From assembly GCA_937997605.1 (NCBI GenBank), contig CALLFD010000363.1:1-5203 (forward strand): a DNA stretch of 5,203 bases. The letters run 5' to 3'. This stretch comes from an uncultured Collinsella sp. (lineage in GTDB: Bacteria > Actinomycetota > Coriobacteriia > Coriobacteriales > Coriobacteriaceae). Under the pieces are notes generated by a model. That model worked only from the letters and a program-made list of their open reading frames with translations, ran no database searches and was not told the origin of the DNA. Numbering within the stretch: the first letter of the stretch is position 1; each line of letters begins with the position of its first letter. This document shows, piece by piece, positions 5,184 to 5,203 of this stretch. The translations under genes and the position numbers were made by a program.

Positions 5184-5203
5184 AGATCGGAAGAGCGTCG
5201 TGT
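5184..5203 (+). other. Illumina adapter contamination
   Basis: The final 20 bases, AGATCGGAAGAGCGTCGTGT, exactly match the start of the standard TruSeq-type adapter read when a sequencer runs past the insert end. They are not genomic. Base 5184 would be the A-tail added during library preparation. The true sequence ends at T5183. Confidence 0.97.

Overview
This 5203-bp window reads as one complete contig from a draft short-read assembly. Its last 20 bases are an exact copy of a standard Illumina adapter. The moderately high GC, strong preference for C- or G-ending codons in the sugar-utilisation genes, purine-rich Shine-Dalgarno sites and gene families suggest a gut actinobacterium of the Coriobacteriia, such as Collinsella. 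This placement comes from general recognition, not a search.

Layout. Positions 1-87 hold a possible 18-codon tail of a plus-strand gene and a palindrome. On the minus strand are a GntR/HutC-type repressor resembling the trehalose regulator TreR (88-843) and, upstream of it in the same direction, a zinc-dependent medium-chain alcohol/polyol dehydrogenase (909-1934). A 355-bp divergent control region (1935-2289) carries a good sigma-70 promoter for the dehydrogenase, three related TTGTCTA operator-like sites, a 9-bp direct repeat spaced two helical turns apart, and a hairpin-rich leader for the rightward genes. On the plus strand follow an alpha-glucoside PTS permease EIICB of the GlvC/MalB type (2290-3897), an intercistronic region with a perfect 13-bp-stem hairpin (3898-4051), and a family-4 glycosidase of the 6-phospho-alpha-glucosidase type (from 4052). 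The glycosidase is cut off by the contig end, and its apparent stop codon is made by the adapter.

How the genes work together. The permease would import and phosphorylate an alpha-glucoside. The NAD/Mn-dependent GH4 enzyme would split it into glucose 6-phosphate and an aglycone. The TreR-like repressor, probably sensing a sugar phosphate, would control both divergent units through the TTGTCTA sites. The dehydrogenase is the unusual partner. One inference is that it oxidises a polyol released from an alpha-glucosyl-polyol such as maltitol, which would make this a glucosyl-polyol module and not a plain maltose operon. No obviously new defence or mobile system is present. The points most worth a second look are the operator and leader architecture, the tandem duplication at the permease C-terminus and the adapter artefact.
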